The notes under the pieces were generated by a model. It was not told the origin of the DNA, made no database searches, and saw nothing but the letters and a program-made list of their open reading frames with translations. 64,000 nucleotides of DNA from contig NZ_PDJG01000001.1 of the NCBI RefSeq assembly GCF_002564005.1, positions 2,666,001 through 2,730,000 on the forward strand, given 5' to 3'. How positions within the stretch are numbered: the first letter of the stretch is position 1; the number at the start of each line of letters is the position of its first letter. A program made the translations under genes and the position numbers. The DNA is from Sanguibacter antarcticus. Lineage in GTDB: Bacteria > Actinomycetota > Actinomycetes > Actinomycetales > Cellulomonadaceae. Below are positions 44,954-54,543 of this stretch, piece after piece.

Positions 44954-45781
44954 TCAGCGCAGCGTGACCTGGCGGGAGACGATCCCCGCGCGGGCGCGAC
45001 GCTCGTTGGCGTCGAGCGGCTCTGTGCTCTCGAGCTCTGCAGAAAAGAGCGGCCAGAACGCTGCGACGGACTCCTCGATGTCTTCAGCCTCAGACCCCTT
45101 CGGGAGCTCCCAGACGGGGATGACGATCCCGGACGAGCGGAACGCCCCGAGGAACTTCGACCCGCCGAAGCCCGAGGCGCGGCGGGCGTGCAGCCGCGCG
45201 ACCGCGTCGATGACGGTGTCCTCGCTGACCGGCATGGACCAGCGCAGGTACTCGCGGGCTCCCATGCGGCACCAGTAGGCGCTGTCGACCGAGGAGAGCT
45301 TGCGGGTCTCGATGATCGTCGAGCTCGCCTCGTCGAGGGACTCCCGGATCTCCGCGGTGACCTCTTCGGCAGGGTCCATCCAGTACTCGAACGTGTCGTG
45401 GACCGTGACGTCGAACGGGACGGTCGGGTCGAGGATGTCCTGGAGGCGCGGTCCTGGCTCGGGGAGCGTGATCTGCGCGATGGAGCTGCCCGGTTCGAGC
45501 GCGATCGCGTCGAGGACGGTCTGCGCGAGGTCGCGGCTCGCGTCGCCGGAGCCTGCGTGCGTCTGGAGCGCGACGAAGATCTCGCCGTCGGCGCGGTGCA
45601 GCGCGGCCCACGCGCCCGGGAGGACCGTGGTGAACGTGATGTCGCGTGCGCCGTGCTCGGCCGTGGTCCGGGCCGTCGCGGTCGCGGCGGGCACCACCTC
45701 ACGCATCGCGACGAGGTCGGGCTCTCCCGTGACGCCCTCGAAGGGACGCAGCACAAACTCAGGTGACGTGTTCTTGGCCAT
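44954..45781 (-). CDS. DUF5926-family actinobacterial protein
   Basis: 275 residues, soluble. The opening FVLRPFEGVTGEPDLVAMRE and central YWCRMGAREYLRWSMPVSED are what I associate with DUF5926, a family largely restricted to actinobacteria and of unknown function. No catalytic motif, membrane helix or signal peptide is seen. It is separately promoted: TAGGCT lies six bases before the ATG at 45781. Confidence 0.75.
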   Translation of the reverse strand: MAKNTSPEFVLRPFEGVTGEPDLVAMREVVPAATATARTTAEHGARDITFTTVLPGAWAALHRADGEIFVALQTHAGSGDASRDLAQTVLDAIALEPGSSIAQITLPEPGPRLQDILDPTVPFDVTVHDTFEYWMDPAEEVTAEIRESLDEASSTIIETRKLSSVDSAYWCRMGAREYLRWSMPVSEDTVIDAVARLHARRASGFGGSKFLGAFRSSGIVIPVWELPKGSEAEDIEESVAAFWPLFSAELESTEPLDANERRARAGIVSRQVTLR

Positions 45782-45787
45782 GCAGGA

Positions 45788-45793
45788 AGCCTA
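45788..45793 (-). promoter_or_regulatory. -10 box of the DUF5926 gene
   Basis: TAGGCT on the minus strand ends six bases before the ATG at 45781. Confidence 0.6.
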
Positions 45794-45837
45794 CCTGCCG
45801 CGGTCCGGCGTCCGGGCAGCGGCAAGCAGGCTGTGGA

Positions 45838-46560
45838 CTAGCAGCCTGCGGAGTCGTACACGCAGAGGAGCCCCCACGCGGCCTGGCTCGACGCGACCGC
45901 GTCCCCGCGCGACCTCGCGATGCTCGCCTCGCCCCCGAGGTGGCCCACGAGCGTGACGGCGTTCCCTCGACGGGTCGTCACGACGTAGTAGCCCAGAGCG
46001 TCGTCCACGCTGCCGGTCATGGACGTCCCGTAGTAGTCGACGGCCAGGCCGGTGCCCTGCGCCCCGACCGCCACCTTCTCCGCCACGTACGCCGTCTGGC
46101 CGTCAGCGTCCGTCGGTGTGCAGGCCGACATGACCTCGGCGAGCCGCTGAGCCTCGGCGACCGCCGCGTCTGCGTCCTCGAAGACAGCGAGCTGCTGGGT
46201 CTCGACCGTCGACTCGAACGCACCGTCGCCGTAGGTCACCCCGCGCGAGACGACGGCTGTGGACGGGCCGTCGGCGGCGCACGACTCTGGGAGCGCCCAG
46301 ACGTCGACCGACTCGGTGACGACCGGCTCGACACCCTCAGCCCCGAAGGCTGCGCCCGAGAGCATCGCCTCGGGCGACAGCGTCGTGGTGAACTGCACCT
46401 CCGACGAGGCCACCGAGGATGGGTCTGGCATCGGTTCTAGCGTCAGCTCGGCGGTCGGAGCCGTCGAGGTGACCTCGGGCTCGTCCGCTGGGGCGCTGCT
46501 GCATCCCGCCAGGGCGAGCATTACCACGACGAGAGCGGAACCGCGCAGCGAGATTCTCAT
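45838..46560 (-). CDS. Putative lipoprotein, possibly PknH-like sensor domain
   Basis: 240 residues. A lipoprotein signal ends in LALAGC (Cys20). A Ser/Thr/Pro/Glu-rich linker precedes a domain of about 170 residues with four cysteines (near 94, 147, 233 and 240) and a terminal WGLLCVYDSAGC. The spacing recalls PknH-type extracellular domains, but this is only a resemblance. There is no ribosome binding site; CACTCT six bases before the ATG at 46560 suggests a leaderless message. Confidence 0.7.
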   Translation of the reverse strand: MRISLRGSALVVVMLALAGCSSAPADEPEVTSTAPTAELTLEPMPDPSSVASSEVQFTTTLSPEAMLSGAAFGAEGVEPVVTESVDVWALPESCAADGPSTAVVSRGVTYGDGAFESTVETQQLAVFEDADAAVAEAQRLAEVMSACTPTDADGQTAYVAEKVAVGAQGTGLAVDYYGTSMTGSVDDALGYYVVTTRRGNAVTLVGHLGGEASIARSRGDAVASSQAAWGLLCVYDSAGC

Positions 46561-46710
46561 AGAGGAAGAGTGCCAGCCCGGAGCCCTGTGCCCAAGGCGA
46601 GCCCGCACCAAGGCACCGACCGGCGTCGGGACGGGCACCTGCTGGCCACCCGGGAATGTCCGGATATCTGACGATGGGGCGTCGCACTGACGAACAGGCG
46701 GTCCGCGTGT

Positions 46711-46716
46711 CAAGAT
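46711..46716 (+). promoter_or_regulatory. Probable -10 box of pgm
   Basis: CAAGAT ends six bases before the ATG at 46723. The same CAAGAT-N6-ATG layout occurs at the GST gene (63782-63787, minus strand). Confidence 0.45.
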
Positions 46717-46722
46717 CGACGC

Positions 46723-48396
46723 ATGGACCCCCGCGCAGGCACTCTCGCCCAGGCTCAAGACCTCATCGACGTGGACGCCGTGGTCGGTGCGTACTACGAC
46801 CTCGTTCCCGACGTCGACGACCCGTCGCAGAAGGTGGTGTTCGGCACGTCCGGCCATCGAGGCTCGAGCCTCGACCACGCCTTCAACGAGGCCCACATCA
46901 TCGCGACGACCGCCGCGATCGTCGAGTACCGCCGCAACCACGGCACGGACGGGCCGCTCTTCATCGGGCGCGACACCCACGCGCTGTCGCTGCCCGCGTG
47001 GCAGACCGCCGTCGAGGTGCTCGCCGCCGCCGGCGTCCAGACGTACATCGACGCCCGCGACTCCTTCACACCCACCCCTGCCGTGTCCCAGGCGATCCTC
47101 CTGCACAACGGCTCCGCGACCCTCGAGGGTGTGCGCACCACGGGCCCCGGGCTCGCCGACGGGATCGTCGTCACCCCGTCGCACAACCCGCCGCGCGACG
47201 GCGGCTTCAAGTACAACCCGCCGCACGGCGGTCCCGCAGACTCCGACGCGACGAGCTGGATCGCCGACCGTGCCAACGAGATCCTGCGCAGCGGCGTCGG
47301 CCAGGTCCGCCGGACACCGCTCGAGCAGGCCGTCGCTGCGGACACCACGCACCGGCACGACTTCATGGTCGCGTACGTCGACGACCTCGCGACGGTGCTC
47401 GACATGGACGCCATCCGCTCGGCGGGCGTCCGGATCGGAGCCGACCCGCTCGGTGGCGCGTCCGTCGAGTACTGGGGCGCGATCGGCGAGCGCTACGGGC
47501 TCGACCTCACCGTGGTCAACCCGCAGGTCGACCCGCGGTGGGCGTTCATGACGCTCGACTGGGACGCGAAGATCCGCATGGACTGCTCGTCCCCGTACGC
47601 GATGGCGTCCCTCGTCGAGACGATGAAGGGCGACGCGCCGTACGACATCGCGACCGGCAACGACGCCGACTCCGACCGTCACGGGATCGTCACCCCCGAC
47701 GCGGGCCTCATGAACCCGAACCACTACCTCGCCGTCGCGATCAGCTACCTGTACGGCGGTGCGCGTCCTGACTGGTCCCCCGAGGCTGGAATCGGCAAGA
47801 CGCTCGTGTCGTCTGCGCTCATCGACCGGGTCGCCACCGGCCTGGGGCGTCGTCTCGACGAGGTCCCCGTCGGTTTCAAGTGGTTCGTCCCCGGCCTGCT
47901 CGACGGCAGCGTCGGCTTCGGCGGCGAAGAGTCGGCGGGTGCGTCGTTCCTGCGCAAGAGCGGCGGGGTGTGGACCACGGACAAGGATGGTCTGCTGCTC
48001 GCGCTCCTCGCCTCCGAGATCCTCGCGACGACCGGGAAGTCGCCGTCGGAGCACCACGCGGCGCTCGTCGACAGCTACGGACAGTCTTGGTACGCGCGCG
48101 TCGACGCACCCGCGACCCTCGAGGAGAAGTCCACGCTCGCGAAGCTCGCTCCCGAGCAGGTCACGGCGTCCACGCTCGCGGGCGAGGACATCACGGCCAA
48201 GCTCACGACCGCGCCGGGCAACGGTGCGTCGATCGGCGGGCTCAAGGTGACCACGAAGAACGCCTGGTTCGCGGCCCGCCCGTCCGGCACGGAGAACGTC
48301 TACAAGATCTATGCGGAGTCGTTCGTCAGCGAGGCGCACCTGGCCGAGGTCCAGGACGCGGCGCGTGCACTCGTCACCGAGGCGCTGTCGTCCTGA
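46723..48396 (+). CDS. pgm: Phosphoglucomutase, alpha-D-glucose phosphate-specific
   Basis: 557 residues, full length. The phosphoserine loop reads [20 protein letters not shown]; the metal loop is [13 protein letters not shown]; the sugar-binding loop contains [11 protein letters not shown]; the phosphate-binding loop is [16 protein letters not shown]. It interconverts glucose 1-phosphate and glucose 6-phosphate and links glycogen or trehalose metabolism to glycolysis. The bacterial type I (E. coli Pgm-like) form fits the PSHNPP motif. Confidence 0.96.
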   Translation: MDPRAGTLAQAQDLIDVDAVVGAYYDLVPDVDDPSQKVVFGTSGHRGSSLDHAFNEAHIIATTAAIVEYRRNHGTDGPLFIGRDTHALSLPAWQTAVEVLAAAGVQTYIDARDSFTPTPAVSQAILLHNGSATLEGVRTTGPGLADGIVVTPSHNPPRDGGFKYNPPHGGPADSDATSWIADRANEILRSGVGQVRRTPLEQAVAADTTHRHDFMVAYVDDLATVLDMDAIRSAGVRIGADPLGGASVEYWGAIGERYGLDLTVVNPQVDPRWAFMTLDWDAKIRMDCSSPYAMASLVETMKGDAPYDIATGNDADSDRHGIVTPDAGLMNPNHYLAVAISYLYGGARPDWSPEAGIGKTLVSSALIDRVATGLGRRLDEVPVGFKWFVPGLLDGSVGFGGEESAGASFLRKSGGVWTTDKDGLLLALLASEILATTGKSPSEHHAALVDSYGQSWYARVDAPATLEEKSTLAKLAPEQVTASTLAGEDITAKLTTAPGNGASIGGLKVTTKNAWFAARPSGTENVYKIYAESFVSEAHLAEVQDAARALVTEALSS

Positions 48397-48571
48397 TCTC
48401 GTACATTCGAAGGAGAGACTCTTCTTGTCCGGGTGACATTTATCCCCGTGCATGGGGAGAATTCCACGGGTAGTTCGTACCATGCGTCTGGCGGTCATCA
48501 CGACTTTCTTCGGGATAGTCTCGAAAACAAGTCACTACCGACAATCTCCGAGACGGATCGAGACCTCCACC

Positions 48572-49297
48572 ATGCGAATCTCCCGCGGGATCGCCACCCT
48601 GTCCATCGCCACCCTCGCCCTCGTCGGCGTGAGCTCCTGCTCGAGCGACGAGCCCGAGGAGACGGCCACGACCGCAGAGGAGACCGACGCTCCTGAGGCC
48701 GACGAGGCGGAGCCCGAGACCGCGGAACCAGAGGAGGACGCCTCCGACGAGCCTGCCGGATCGGGCTCCACCGCGAGCTGGGCGAAGCCCGTCACGACAC
48801 CGGGAACGCTCTTGACGACGGTCACGTCGGACCAGTTCACGCTCGACGTCTACCAGGTCGGTGTGACCCAGGCGACGAAGACCGGCCAGTTCGCCGACGC
48901 TGACGGGAACCCGATCATCACCGAGGGTTCCGACATCGTGTTCGTGAACTACATCGTGACGAACACGTCGGGCGAGACCATCCCGATCGGCGCGAGCCTC
49001 GTCGACGTCTCGGCCCGGTACGCCGACTGGCCGTACATGCAGGGCATGGACTCGATCGTCGACAACGCGCTCTTCGAGGAGCAGGAGGTCAACTCGTCGG
49101 GCGCCGCGACCGACTCCTACGTCGACCCGTACGTCCTGCAGTGGGAGCCCGGCACCCAGTTCTCCTACGGGGAGAACTTTCTCTACCAGGCGGGTTCACC
49201 CATCACGTTCGACGTGACGATGGTCCCGGTCGACGACGAGGGCGACCTCGTGCACGACGAGAAGGTCGAGGTCACCGCAGACACCGCGATCGAATGA
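48572..49297 (+). CDS. Putative lipoprotein with acidic linker
   Basis: 241 residues. The signal peptide ends in VGVSSC (lipobox Cys23), followed by an acidic Glu/Asp/Ala/Thr linker (about 27-65) and a beta-rich domain (about 75-235) resembling extracellular DUF4352-like immunoglobulin folds (DIVFVNYIVTNTSGETIPIG). Function is unknown. The ATG at 48572 sits exactly at the signal peptide. The 175 bases upstream are less GC-rich than the surroundings and contain no other gene. Confidence 0.75.
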   Translation: MRISRGIATLSIATLALVGVSSCSSDEPEETATTAEETDAPEADEAEPETAEPEEDASDEPAGSGSTASWAKPVTTPGTLLTTVTSDQFTLDVYQVGVTQATKTGQFADADGNPIITEGSDIVFVNYIVTNTSGETIPIGASLVDVSARYADWPYMQGMDSIVDNALFEEQEVNSSGAATDSYVDPYVLQWEPGTQFSYGENFLYQAGSPITFDVTMVPVDDEGDLVHDEKVEVTADTAIE

Positions 49298-49313
49298 TGT
49301 AGCTGTCGATCGC
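49286..49313. terminator. Hairpin between convergent lipoprotein and GNAT genes
   Basis: A perfect 8-bp inverted repeat, GCGATCGA and TCGATCGC, with a 12-base loop overlaps the lipoprotein stop and ends three bases before the GNAT stop. Confidence 0.55.
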
Positions 49314-49315
49314 CT

Positions 49316-49642
49316 TCAGGGCAGCAGGTCCTGATATTCGGGGTGCCTCTCGACAAATTCGCGGACGAATGCGCACTCCGGAATAACGACCATCTTTTTT
49401 GTTCGGGCGTCGTCGAGCGCGGCACGGGCCAGGGCTGATCCGATGCCCTGGCCCTCGTGCTCCGGCTGGACGACCGTGTGCGTCATGACGATGGTGTCCT
49501 TGCCGTGGTGCGCGGTCGTCGCGACCGGGTCGTACGCGAGATAGCCGGCGACGTTCCCGTCGTCGGTGAGGACCTCGAACCGGTGCTCCTGTGCGTCGTG
49601 CGTCACTGTGAGCCTGTCGTCGCTGCTGCTGCTCGTAGACAT
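49316..49642 (-). CDS. Short GNAT-like N-acetyltransferase (YjdJ type)
   Basis: 108 residues, the length of the compact GNAT subgroup. VVQPEHEGQGIGSALARAAL is the acetyl-CoA loop and MVVIPECAFVREFVERHPEY is the characteristic ending. The ATG at 49642 is preferred over a longer frame because it gives the normal N-terminus; CATCAT lies six bases upstream. A different overlapping frame on the same strand lacks these motifs. Confidence 0.85.
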   Translation of the reverse strand: MSTSSSSDDRLTVTHDAQEHRFEVLTDDGNVAGYLAYDPVATTAHHGKDTIVMTHTVVQPEHEGQGIGSALARAALDDARTKKMVVIPECAFVREFVERHPEYQDLLP

Positions 49643-49723
49643 ATCCCCATGATGCGCTCGTAGCCCTCGTCGTGCTGCTCGACGACACAGGAGCACCCGT
49701 CCACCAAATGAGACACTTGCGGG

Positions 49724-50998
49724 GTGCTCGACCCCGCCGCCGCCTCAGACGCCCCCACCGCCCAGAAGCCCTCCCGCAACCCGTACGCGGCGATCCTCGC
49801 GATCCCCGGCGCCAAGAGATTCTCCGGAGCGGGTGCGCTCGCTCGGCTGCCGATGTCGATGGTCGGGATCAGCATCCTGCTCATGCTCCAGGGGATCCAT
49901 GGGTCATACACCCTCGGGAGCCGGGTGAGCGCCGTCTACATCGTCGCGCAGGCGATCTTCTCCCCGCAGCTCGCACGGCTGGTCGACCGGCACGGGCAGT
50001 CGCGCGTCATGCGGCCGATGGTCGTCGTCACGACCGTCTCGCTCGTCGCGCTCGTCGTGTGCGCCGTCACGCGTGCACCGGAGGTGACGCTCTACGTCTT
50101 CGCGGTCCTCGTCGGCGGGACCATCGGCTCGGTCGGGTCCATGGTGCGGGCGCGGTGGTCCTACCTCCTGGACGACAAGCGCAAGCTCCACAGCGCCTAC
50201 TCCTTCGAGGCGGCGGTCGACGAGCTCTGCTTCGTCATCGGCCCCATGCTCGCGACCATCCTCGCGACGAGCGTCGCGCCCGCGGCCGGTCTCATGGTCC
50301 CGATCCTCGCCGTGTCGATCGGTGGCGCGTGGTTCTTGTCGTCGCGGGCGACCGAGCCTCCGCCCTCTCCCCGGGTCGCCGGCGTCCACCAGCGGTCCGT
50401 GCTCCTCAACGCCGGCATGATCGCCGTGATCGTCGTGTTCGTCGGGATGGGCACGATCTTCGGCTCCGTCGACGTCGCGACGATCGCGTTCGCTGAAGAA
50501 GCCGGCCACGAGCCGCTCGCGGGCGTGCTCCTCGGCATCTTCGCCGCGGGATCTCTGGTGTCTGGTCTCGCGTACGGGGCGAGGCAGTGGCTCTCGCCGC
50601 TGTGGTTGCGGTTCGTCATCGGCATGATCCTGCTGGCCGGGAGCGTGAGCCTCTTCCTGTTCGTCACGACCCTGCCGGTGCTCGCCGGCGTCATGTTCCT
50701 CGCCGGCTTCGGGATCGCCCCCACGCTCATCAACGGCAACAACCTCGTCCAGATCCTCGTCCCCCCGGCACAGCTCACAGAAGGGCTCACCTGGGTCGGT
50801 ACGGCCCTCGCCGCGGGCGTCTCCTTGGGAATGACCGTCGGCGGCCAGCGGATCGACGGCGGCGGCGCGCACGCAGGCTTCCAGGTGGTCATGCTCGCCG
50901 GAGCCCTCTCGGCCCTCACGACGCTCGTCTTCCTCCCGGTGCTGCGGCGGCGCGGCCAGGAGTCGCGGATCGTCGAGGCCATCGACCCGATCGCCTAG
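49724..50998 (+). CDS. Major facilitator superfamily transporter
   Basis: 424 residues, twelve predicted membrane helices. The first cytosolic loop contains ARLVDRHGQSRVMRP, the MFS motif A region; a hydrophilic central loop (about 210-225) separates the halves. The substrate is unknown. Conserved-looking SYSFEAAVDELCFVIGP and ARWSYLL resemble actinobacterial drug/sugar-efflux-like MFS proteins. The start is the GTG at 49724; an RBS is not clear. Confidence 0.85.
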   Translation: MLDPAAASDAPTAQKPSRNPYAAILAIPGAKRFSGAGALARLPMSMVGISILLMLQGIHGSYTLGSRVSAVYIVAQAIFSPQLARLVDRHGQSRVMRPMVVVTTVSLVALVVCAVTRAPEVTLYVFAVLVGGTIGSVGSMVRARWSYLLDDKRKLHSAYSFEAAVDELCFVIGPMLATILATSVAPAAGLMVPILAVSIGGAWFLSSRATEPPPSPRVAGVHQRSVLLNAGMIAVIVVFVGMGTIFGSVDVATIAFAEEAGHEPLAGVLLGIFAAGSLVSGLAYGARQWLSPLWLRFVIGMILLAGSVSLFLFVTTLPVLAGVMFLAGFGIAPTLINGNNLVQILVPPAQLTEGLTWVGTALAAGVSLGMTVGGQRIDGGGAHAGFQVVMLAGALSALTTLVFLPVLRRRGQESRIVEAIDPIA

Positions 50999-51094
50999 GA
51001 CCTCAGGAGGTCGAGCGCCTCCGCCTGAACAGGCGTGCACCACGGAACCGACGCACGATGGACGAGCACCTCCGTCGTCTCCGAAAGGACCACC

Positions 51095-52864
51095 GTGGCC
51101 AAGAAGGCTCGCAACCAGACCGTCGCCGACCTCCTCGTCGCGCAGATCATCGAGGCTGGTGCCAAGCGCATCTACGGGATCGTGGGCGACAGCCTCAACC
51201 CGGTCGTCGATGCCGTGCGCCGCGCCGCCCACGACGGCGCGGACATCGCCTGGGTGCACGTCCGTCATGAGGAGGCCGCCGCCTTCGCTGCTGCTGCGGA
51301 GGCCGAGGTGACCGGCAACCTCGCCGTCTGCGCCGGGTCCTGCGGCCCGGGGAACCTCCACCTCATCAACGGCCTCTACGACGCGAACCGCTCGAAGGTG
51401 CCCGTCCTCGCCATCGCGAGCCAGATCCCGACGACGCAGATCGGGACCCAGTTCTTCCAGGAGACGCACCCGGACCGGCTCTTCAACGAGTGCTCGGTCT
51501 ACTCCGAGCTGATCTCCTCGCACGAGCAGGCGCCCCGCGTCATCAGCTCGGCGATCCACCACGCGTACGGCGCGCCGGGCGTCGCGGTCCTCACGCTCCC
51601 GGGCGACGTCGCCGACCACGACGCCCCGCCGGCGCTCGTCGACGTCTCGACGCGCCCGCCTCGCCCGCGCGTCGTCCCGGACCCGGAGTCGCTGCGCCAG
51701 CTCGCTGACGCGATCAACAGCGCGAAGAAGGTCACCTTCTTCGCCGGCGTGGGCGTGCGTGGCGCGCACGACGACGTCATCGCCCTGGCTGACAAGATCG
51801 CTGCACCCGTCGGCCACTCGCTGCGCGGCAAGGAGTGGATCCAGTACGACAACCCGTTCGACGTCGGCATGTCCGGTCTCCTCGGCTACGGCGCCTGCCA
51901 CGACGCGATGCACGAGGCCGACCTGCTCGTGCTCCTGGGCACCGACTTCCCGTACGACCAGTTCCTGCCCGAGAAGGTCCGCACCGCGCAGGTCGACACC
52001 AACCCGACGCACCTCGGCCGGCGCACGCGTCTCGACGTCGCGGTCGTCGCAGACGTCGGTGAGACCGTCCGGGCGCTCCTGCCGCTCGTCGAGAAGGCTC
52101 GCTCGCGGAAGTTCCTCGACTCGATGGTCTCGAAGCACGAGCGCGCGATGAACGGCGTCGTCGGCGCGTACTCCGGGCGCGCGGCCGAGACGATGACGCC
52201 GATCCACCCCGAGCTCGTCGCGGACGTCCTCGACCAGGAGGCGTCCGACGACGCCGTCTTCACCGTCGACACCGGGATGTGCAACGTGTGGGCCGCGCGC
52301 TACATCCGGCCGAACGGCAAGCGTCGGGTCATCGGGTCCTTCCTCCACGGGTCGATGGCGAACGCGATGCCGCACGCGATCGGTGCGGCCGCCTCGCAGC
52401 CGGGCCGCCAGGTGATCGCGATGGCCGGCGACGGCGGGCTCTCGATGCTGCTCGGCGAGCTCGTGACGATCAAGCACTACGACCTGCCCGTGAAGATCGT
52501 CCTGTTCGACAACGCGACGCTCGGCATGGTCCGCCTCGAGATGCTCGTGGACGGGCTGCCCTCGTTCGGCACCGACTCCCCGTCGGTCGACTACGCGGCA
52601 GTGGCCCGCGCGATCGGCATCCCGGCCGTGCGCGTCGAGGACCCGAAGGACCTGCGCTCCGCGCTGCGCGAGGCGCTCGACCGCCCGGGCCCCGCGCTCG
52701 TCGACGTCGTCACCGACCCCCGGGCGCTGTCCATCCCACCGACGATCACCGCCGGCCAGGTGCGCGGCTTCGCCGCCGCGCTGAGCAAAGAGGTGCTCGG
52801 AGGCGGGCTCGGCGAGGTCGTCTCCATGGCCCGCTCGAACCTGCGCAACGTGCCGCGGCCGTGA
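51095..52864 (+). CDS. poxB: ThDP-dependent pyruvate oxidase/dehydrogenase (PoxB type)
   Basis: 589 residues. The three-domain ThDP fold is evident: the N-terminal domain with GIVGDSLNPVVDAV and VRHEEAAAFAAAAEA (catalytic Glu), the central FAD-type domain, and the C-terminal GDGGLSMLLGELVTIKHYDL with VLFDNATLGMV (ThDP/Mg binding). HPDRLFNECS and the C-terminal LSKEVLGGGLGEVVSMA match pyruvate:quinone oxidoreductases that give acetate and CO2. The GTG at 51095 with GAAAGGA seven bases upstream is chosen. Confidence 0.92.
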   Translation: MAKKARNQTVADLLVAQIIEAGAKRIYGIVGDSLNPVVDAVRRAAHDGADIAWVHVRHEEAAAFAAAAEAEVTGNLAVCAGSCGPGNLHLINGLYDANRSKVPVLAIASQIPTTQIGTQFFQETHPDRLFNECSVYSELISSHEQAPRVISSAIHHAYGAPGVAVLTLPGDVADHDAPPALVDVSTRPPRPRVVPDPESLRQLADAINSAKKVTFFAGVGVRGAHDDVIALADKIAAPVGHSLRGKEWIQYDNPFDVGMSGLLGYGACHDAMHEADLLVLLGTDFPYDQFLPEKVRTAQVDTNPTHLGRRTRLDVAVVADVGETVRALLPLVEKARSRKFLDSMVSKHERAMNGVVGAYSGRAAETMTPIHPELVADVLDQEASDDAVFTVDTGMCNVWAARYIRPNGKRRVIGSFLHGSMANAMPHAIGAAASQPGRQVIAMAGDGGLSMLLGELVTIKHYDLPVKIVLFDNATLGMVRLEMLVDGLPSFGTDSPSVDYAAVARAIGIPAVRVEDPKDLRSALREALDRPGPALVDVVTDPRALSIPPTITAGQVRGFAAALSKEVLGGGLGEVVSMARSNLRNVPRP

Positions 52865-52885
52865 CGGAGACCCTCAGGGCTCCGT
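52864..52885. terminator. Bidirectional terminator between poxB and the GGDEF-like gene
   Basis: ACGGAG/CTCCGT outer and CCCT/AGGG inner stems share a one-base loop and sit across both convergent stop codons. Confidence 0.65.
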
Positions 52886-53830
52886 GCGGTCGACCGCGTA
52901 CGTGAGGAGCGTCCCCGGCAGGACCCCGACGGGCGCGACCGCGTACCCGGTGCAGGCGCGGAGCTCGGTGCCCTGGGCGCCGAGCTCCGCCGTGACGGCA
53001 CGCAGCGCGGTCTGCGCGGCGCTGCGGACCCGACGCGCGACCGCTTCGCCCTGCGCGACCGCGTCCGCGTCGTCCGGCCCGGCGAGGGCAGCGAACAGCC
53101 CCATCTGTGTGCCGCTCAGGCGACCGAGCGTCGAGCGTGGCACGTACTCGTTGCGCAGCCCGTCCGCGATCGAGACGAGCACGGCGTCGCCCGCATCGAG
53201 GCCGAGCTCGGAGTTGACCGCGCTCACGCCGCGCAGCGACACGACGACCACAGCGAGGTAGCCGCTGCTCGCGGTGCCGGCGACCGACTGCGCCCCCAGC
53301 GCGTCGAGCCAGGCCGTGCGGCTGCGCAGCCCCGTGAGGTGGTCGTCGTCAGACACCGTCGCGACGTCGCCGGAGAGCGCGTCGACGAGCGCCGACACCG
53401 ACACGCTCGCCCACACCTGGGCCCGGACGACGAGGTCGTCGTACCGGCGCGGTCGCGGGCGGGCCATCGCGATCCGCAACGCGTCCGCCACCGTGCACCA
53501 CGGGTCGACGACGGTCGGGCTCCAGTCCGTCAGCTCGCTCACGTGCTTGCGGTAGAGCAGCGCACGCCCGTACCCCAGCTCCCCCGACATCGCCGCCGCG
53601 CACCGCTCACGCGTGATGAGCCCGACGTTCATCGAGTCCCCGGAGTACTGCACGGCGACGCTCTCCACCCGCTCCGGACGGAACAGCTCCTCGAGGCTCC
53701 TGCAGCTCATCGTCGACTCGACCACCTCGAGAGGACGGGAGACGTCAGAGACGGTCGGCACCCGTGCAGGGTGTCCTGCAGAGACGTCCGCCGGGGAGAT
53801 GGTGGGCGCCTGGGTGCTCGCAGAGTTCAT
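52874..53830 (-). CDS. Degenerate GGDEF-domain protein
   Basis: 318 residues. The N-terminal part (about 40-165) resembles the ligand-binding region found before GGDEF domains in EAL/GGDEF proteins (YGRALLYRKHVSELT, RRYDDLVV). The C-terminal part is GGDEF-like: DHLTGLRSRTAWLDAL, then LGRLSGTQMGLFAAL where GGDEF should be. The loss of the Asp and Glu predicts no cyclase activity, so a c-di-GMP receptor or scaffold is possible. The ATG at 53830 has AGGAAG at eight bases. Confidence 0.75.
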   Translation of the reverse strand: MNSASTQAPTISPADVSAGHPARVPTVSDVSRPLEVVESTMSCRSLEELFRPERVESVAVQYSGDSMNVGLITRERCAAAMSGELGYGRALLYRKHVSELTDWSPTVVDPWCTVADALRIAMARPRPRRYDDLVVRAQVWASVSVSALVDALSGDVATVSDDDHLTGLRSRTAWLDALGAQSVAGTASSGYLAVVVVSLRGVSAVNSELGLDAGDAVLVSIADGLRNEYVPRSTLGRLSGTQMGLFAALAGPDDADAVAQGEAVARRVRSAAQTALRAVTAELGAQGTELRACTGYAVAPVGVLPGTLLTYAVDRTEP

Positions 53831-54002
53831 GGACGTATCTTCCTGCCGCCCACCGCGCCGGTTCACTGGACGTTCACCGGGTTCATGCGATGTTCATGAC
53901 GCACGGCGCCACATCACCCGCTGCCGTCGCAGGGTCCCCGCCCACGAGCCTCGACCCGCTAGAGTGCGGGCAGAGAACCGGTCTACGACGAGGCGGAACA
54001 CC

Positions 54003-54500
54003 ATGCTCACCTTCCTCATCATCGGCGGTGTCGGTCTCCTGCTCGTCACAGGGTCCCTCCTGGTCGGCGAGGTGTTCGAGCTCGGCGACGGTGCCCTGTC
54101 CGGAACATCGCTCGGCGTCGGCGCCATCGTCTTCGGCGCAGTCGGTGCCATCGTCATCAGCAACGACCTGCCCCTGTGGGTCGCCTACGTCGGATCGCTC
54201 GTCGTCGCGGCCCTCGTCATGGTCGTCGTCCAGGTCTTCATCAAGCGCCTGCGCGACACCGAAGACGGACAGCCCGTCTCGCTCGTGGGCGTCCAGGGAG
54301 TCGCCACGTCCGACATCGACGGCGGGCGCGGCGAGGTCTCCCTCGACGCCGCCTCAGAGGTGGAACGCCGACTCGCCTGGGCACAGTCGCCCATCCCGGA
54401 AGGCACCCGCGTCGTCGTCGTCGAGCAGTCCGGCAGCCGCGTGCACGTCGAACGAGCGACCCCCGCAGCTCCAGCGCACGTCAAACCGACGAAGCCGTAG
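54003..54500 (+). CDS. NfeD-like membrane protein
   Basis: 165 residues. Two or three membrane helices (about 1-75) are followed by a soluble OB-fold domain (about 90-160, QPVSLVGVQGVATSDIDGG, PIPEGTRVVVVE). This is the short NfeD form usually paired with flotillin, and indeed a flotillin gene follows after 43 bases. The pair organises membrane microdomains. The ATG at 54003 follows GAGGCGGAA. Confidence 0.85.
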   Translation: MLTFLIIGGVGLLLVTGSLLVGEVFELGDGALSGTSLGVGAIVFGAVGAIVISNDLPLWVAYVGSLVVAALVMVVVQVFIKRLRDTEDGQPVSLVGVQGVATSDIDGGRGEVSLDAASEVERRLAWAQSPIPEGTRVVVVEQSGSRVHVERATPAAPAHVKPTKP

Positions 54501-54543
54501 CGCCGACCACCACCGAAAGGAGCCCCTCCGGGGGCAGGACCTC

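Noticed and set aside
48397..48571. The less GC-rich stretch before the lipoprotein as a small RNA or riboswitch
   Set aside because: Only short inverted repeats (CCCC/GGGG around GTGCAT) are visible; nothing matches a known riboswitch core.
49272..49688. A second frame on the minus strand overlapping the short GNAT gene
   Set aside because: It shows no family motif, whereas the other frame encodes a complete compact GNAT domain.
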